From Calditrichota bacterium (GTDB lineage: Bacteria > Calditrichota > Calditrichia > RBG-13-44-9 > J042), in assembly GCA_013150955.1 (NCBI GenBank), contig JAADJD010000034.1:1-45058 (forward strand): a stretch of DNA of 45,058 nucleotides. Reading direction: 5' to 3'. Below the pieces are notes generated by a model, which saw only the letters and a list, made by a program, of their open reading frames with translations, had not been told where the DNA came from and ran no database searches. Positions 42,449-45,058 of the stretch are shown here, piece by piece. A program made the translations under genes and the position numbers. Numbering within the stretch: the first letter of the stretch is position 1; every line of letters begins with the position of its first letter.

Positions 42449-42794
42449 AAATTTATTGCTTTTTTAAAGTTACGATAAATTACATTTCTGGACTTAAAAA
42501 TCAATATTTAATTCAAATTTTTATTTCAACTTTCTGTGATCGCCGTCAAAGGGAAGGGATGGGTATTGCCCTTCATAAGGGCGTTCTCTGTTCAGGCCGT
42601 TCGGGAAAACCACCTTTTGTTACCGAATACGGCAGTTTTTCAAAATTTCATGAGGGTGATGGAAGTCCATTTTTTATCTTCTGAATGCGTTTTAAGTTTG
42701 GGGGTATTCAGACGAAAATATGGGTGAGCCTGAGGAACTTGGCGAATGGAAATTCAATTGATTTTATAATGTTCATAAACTATATTTTTGCACT
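42449..42794. other. Divergent intergenic region without repeats
   Basis: 346 bases with no gene or repeat copy recognised. It ends in the promoter candidate at 42758-42786. Confidence 0.6.
42758..42786 (+). promoter_or_regulatory. Promoter candidate giving a nearly leaderless mRNA
   Basis: TTGATT (42758-42763), 17-base spacer, TATATT (42781-42786; TATATTTT fits seven of eight of the FCB -7 element). Transcription would start near 42793, only about two bases before the ATG at 42795, and no Shine-Dalgarno site is present. Confidence 0.5.
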
Positions 42795-44663
42795 ATGATG
42801 AGATTAAAGAGAGTTCTGTTTGTTCTATTCATTGCCCTGGTTACCACCGCCACTTTCTCCCCGGTTTTCTCCCAATCTCGCCGCGTGGTAGGAGTGGTTT
42901 TCTTCAAAAATAAGGGAAAGATTTCCCACAACTGGGTTGCCTGGGGAATTGAATATCTGCTGTACGATAAATTGAAGAATATCAATGCGGTTTCCGTTTA
43001 TGAAAAGGAAACATTGAATCGGGTGCTGAAAAAACTGAAAATTCGGCACTCCGCAGATGTGGATGTCCGCAAGGCTTTTACCGTTGGGAAGTACACCGGG
43101 ATCGAGATTCTGTTCACCGGAAGTTACGCGGTACGGGGCCAGCAGATTGCTATCGAGATGAAGGTGCTGAGCACCTACACGGGAGCCGCGGTTTTTGAAA
43201 AAATTTACACCGGTACCCTGTCGCAAATATTCGATCTGTTCAATCAGGCGTTGCTGGAGGCACTGAATACCCTTCAAATTCCGTTGTCGGAACGGGAAAA
43301 GGCCTACGTGCTGAGCAAGCCCACCGCGTCCCTGAAAGCGTTCGAATCGTATTGCAAGGCCTACGTGGAGATCAGCCGGGGTTCCCCCATGGAGATGATC
43401 GCCGGTTATTTTCAGCGGGCGATTCAGGAGGATCCCAACTTCTGGGAAGCCCCCTACAATCTGGGTGTCATTTATTACAACTTCGATTTGTACGAAAAGG
43501 CGCAACAGCAGTTTGAGCGGGTCATTCAACAGCGGGGGGATTTTTACAAGGCCTATTTTGGTAAAGGCGTCATTTTCTATTTGCAAAAAAAATACCGTCG
43601 GGCGATTCGCCAGTTTAAAAAGGTCGTCTCGCTCTACCCGGAACACGATCGTTCCTATTATTATATGGGAATCTGCTACACCCGCCTGGATTCGTTAAAG
43701 AAGGGCATTCAGGCACTGGAAAAATCCATTGAGTTGAATCCCAATTATGCTCCAGCCTACTACCAGCTGGGACTGGCGGACATGCGACGGCGCTGGTTTA
43801 AGAAAGCCATTGTGAGTTTCAACAAGGCCATTAAATTGAATCCCGATTACTACCAGGCACACAATGCCCTGGGGGAAGCGTATTATGCGCTGAACATGTT
43901 TGAAGAAGCGATAATTGAGTTTCAGAAGACCATCAAATTGCGGCCGCGATTTGCTACCGCTTATTTTAATCTGGGAAATGCCATTTACAAAAAGGGGGCA
44001 CTGGAAGAGATTGTGGACGCCTTCTGGGCACTGATGGAGATTGAAATCATCCCTGGACAGAAGTCTGAAGGCGTGCCCGCCGTTCCGGGAACCACCGATC
44101 TGGCCAGGCTTCGGGAAAAATCCCGAATCAAAGATCCCACCAAGATTTATCGCAAAATGGTTAGCAATTATCGCAAGGCGTTAAAATATGATCGAAAGTT
44201 TTTTGAGGCCAGCTACAACCTGGGACTGACCTACGAAAATCTCTCCATGCCGGATTCTGCAGAATATTATTACCGGATGAGCATTCGCATCAAGCCGGAT
44301 CTGGCACAGGCCCACATGCGATTGGGGAAACTGTACGAAAAGCGCAAGGCGTATGATCTGGCGCTGAAGGAATTTGAAGAAGTGGTTAAGATTGAACCGC
44401 GCTATTTTGCGGCCAATCCCAAATTGGGAGAACCCTATCGCTATGTGAATATTATTGATCTGGTGCTGCAAAAATACCAGGCCCGATTGCAGAAGAATCC
44501 CCGCGATCGCGAGGCATTGAAGGTAGTGGGGAAAATTTATTTCAGCCTGGGGCGATTTGGTCAGGCCGAACAGTATTTTCAGCAGCTGGTGGAAATGAGT
44601 CCGGATGACCGCCTGGCCCGGCAAACCCTGCAGGAAATTCGACGCAAGTTGCGCAAGCTGTAA
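42795..44663 (+). CDS. TolB/CsgG-like N-terminal domain with TPR repeats
   Basis: 622 residues with a signal peptide (MMRLKRVLFVLFIALVTT to VFSQ). Residues about 28-165 resemble the TolB-N/CsgG/FlgO-like fold often found before TPRs: VVGVVFFKNKG, WVAWGIEYLLYDKL, VYEKETLNRVL, KYTGIEILFTGSYAVRG, IEMKVLSTYTGAAVFEKIY. From about 170 to the end run around ten TPRs (for example APAYYQLGLADMRR, YYQAHNALGEAYYAL, AYFNLGNAIYKKGAL). It is likely a periplasmic or outer-membrane scaffold; partners are unknown. ATG 42795 and ATG 42798 are both possible; neither has a ribosome-binding site. Confidence 0.78.
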   Translation: MMRLKRVLFVLFIALVTTATFSPVFSQSRRVVGVVFFKNKGKISHNWVAWGIEYLLYDKLKNINAVSVYEKETLNRVLKKLKIRHSADVDVRKAFTVGKYTGIEILFTGSYAVRGQQIAIEMKVLSTYTGAAVFEKIYTGTLSQIFDLFNQALLEALNTLQIPLSEREKAYVLSKPTASLKAFESYCKAYVEISRGSPMEMIAGYFQRAIQEDPNFWEAPYNLGVIYYNFDLYEKAQQQFERVIQQRGDFYKAYFGKGVIFYLQKKYRRAIRQFKKVVSLYPEHDRSYYYMGICYTRLDSLKKGIQALEKSIELNPNYAPAYYQLGLADMRRRWFKKAIVSFNKAIKLNPDYYQAHNALGEAYYALNMFEEAIIEFQKTIKLRPRFATAYFNLGNAIYKKGALEEIVDAFWALMEIEIIPGQKSEGVPAVPGTTDLARLREKSRIKDPTKIYRKMVSNYRKALKYDRKFFEASYNLGLTYENLSMPDSAEYYYRMSIRIKPDLAQAHMRLGKLYEKRKAYDLALKEFEEVVKIEPRYFAANPKLGEPYRYVNIIDLVLQKYQARLQKNPRDREALKVVGKIYFSLGRFGQAEQYFQQLVEMSPDDRLARQTLQEIRRKLRKL

Positions 44664-44711
44664 GGATCGGTATTCCGAATCAGAATACAAATTCCCTCCC
44701 CGGAATGCATT

Positions 44712-45058
44712 TTAACCCAGATGATGCAATAGACCACGAATTACGCGAATGAACACCAATAAAAATAATCAAATACATTGGATCAGATCTGGGTAAAAAT
44801 TTGTTTCGGTGTTTATTCGCGATTTAACCCAGATGATGCAATAGCCTACGAATGACACGAATGAACACTAATAAAACAAATGAAGTACATTGGATTGTAT
44901 CTGGATGAAAATGTGGTTTGTGGTTTATTCACGATTTTATAGATATTTTTGGGTTTCATTCGCGTGATTCGCGGTTTAACCCAAATTATGCTTTAGACCA
45001 CGAATTGCACGAATTAACACAAATAAAAACAATAAAATCCATTGATTTAGATCTGTAT
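44712..45058. repeat. Interspersed palindromic repeat, cluster 11 (runs off the window)
   Basis: Two forward units and the start of a third, in tandem, each beginning AACCCAGATGATGCAATAG or AACCCAAATTATGC followed by CACGAATTACGCGAATGAAC-type arms. The first (44712-44823) is cut short before its right arm; the second (about 44824-44978) is complete and ends TTCATTCGCGTGATTCGCGG. It shows that units can insert into or next to each other. Confidence 0.85.

Overview
The window reads as the chromosome of a free-living, Gram-negative member of the FCB superphylum, closest in style to Calditrichota, Ignavibacteria or KSB1-type lineages. This assignment is inferred from gene content. Three secreted proteins end in a Por/T9SS-like C-terminal domain with the NYPNPFN motif. 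There is a short principal sigma factor without region 1.1, a PorV-like (UPF0164) protein, a CBM9/DUF5916 barrel, and an ExbB-ExbD-TonB operon. Good Shine-Dalgarno sites before many genes argue against a typical Bacteroidota. Two candidate promoters carry an exact TAnnTTTG -7 element of the Bacteroidota type. There are no phage, CRISPR-array or classical transposase genes. About 30 protein genes look intact and chromosomal.

Layout. 1-380: remains of a tRNA-Glu(TTC) with its 5' acceptor strand missing, a terminator, and a truncated GIY-YIG nuclease gene. 299-4347 (minus): a two-gene envelope unit, PorV-like/TPR/DUF2914 and TPR/dead-lysozyme/M23. 5249-7387: CBM9-DUF5916 barrel. 7726-9855 (minus): YCF48 propeller with T9SS tail. 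10407-17141: operon of a giant TPR protein, a plugless TonB-dependent-type barrel, ExbB, ExbD and TonB. 17525-24560 (minus): MEMO/AmmB, a CPA2 antiporter, a T9SS-exported endonuclease I with lamin-tail domain, a YciB-Nudix fusion, and a small Cas2-like protein. 25050-28415: pyrF, pyrE, WalJ-type hydrolase, CaCA exchanger. 28608-29531: patatin. 29818-32411: divergent HD-GYP protein, MotA and MotB, followed by a structured RNA with a strong terminator. 33186-35104 (minus): CapA-like protein then RpoD. 35650-35859: cold-shock protein with a strong promoter and a folded leader. 36801-38849: T9SS-exported M1 peptidase. 39124-40035 (minus): DUF58 protein. 40204-41163: thioredoxin reductase. 41384-42448 (minus): GAF plus degenerate GGDEF. 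42795-44663: TolB/CsgG-like plus TPR.

The most striking non-coding feature is a family of roughly 150-200 bp imperfectly palindromic repeats present at 11 intergenic places. They fill all five intact convergent gene junctions and are missing from five of six divergent (promoter) junctions. One cluster is interrupted by a separate 215 bp element made of four hairpins between 9 bp inverted ends.

The points I would look at first are the cold-shock leader, whose two perfect stems interlock as a pseudoknot; the HD-GYP-MotA-MotB operon, whose HD-GYP centre has lost most metal ligands; the YciB-Nudix fusion; the repeat family; and the structured RNA after motB. No complete new defence or mobile system could be supported.
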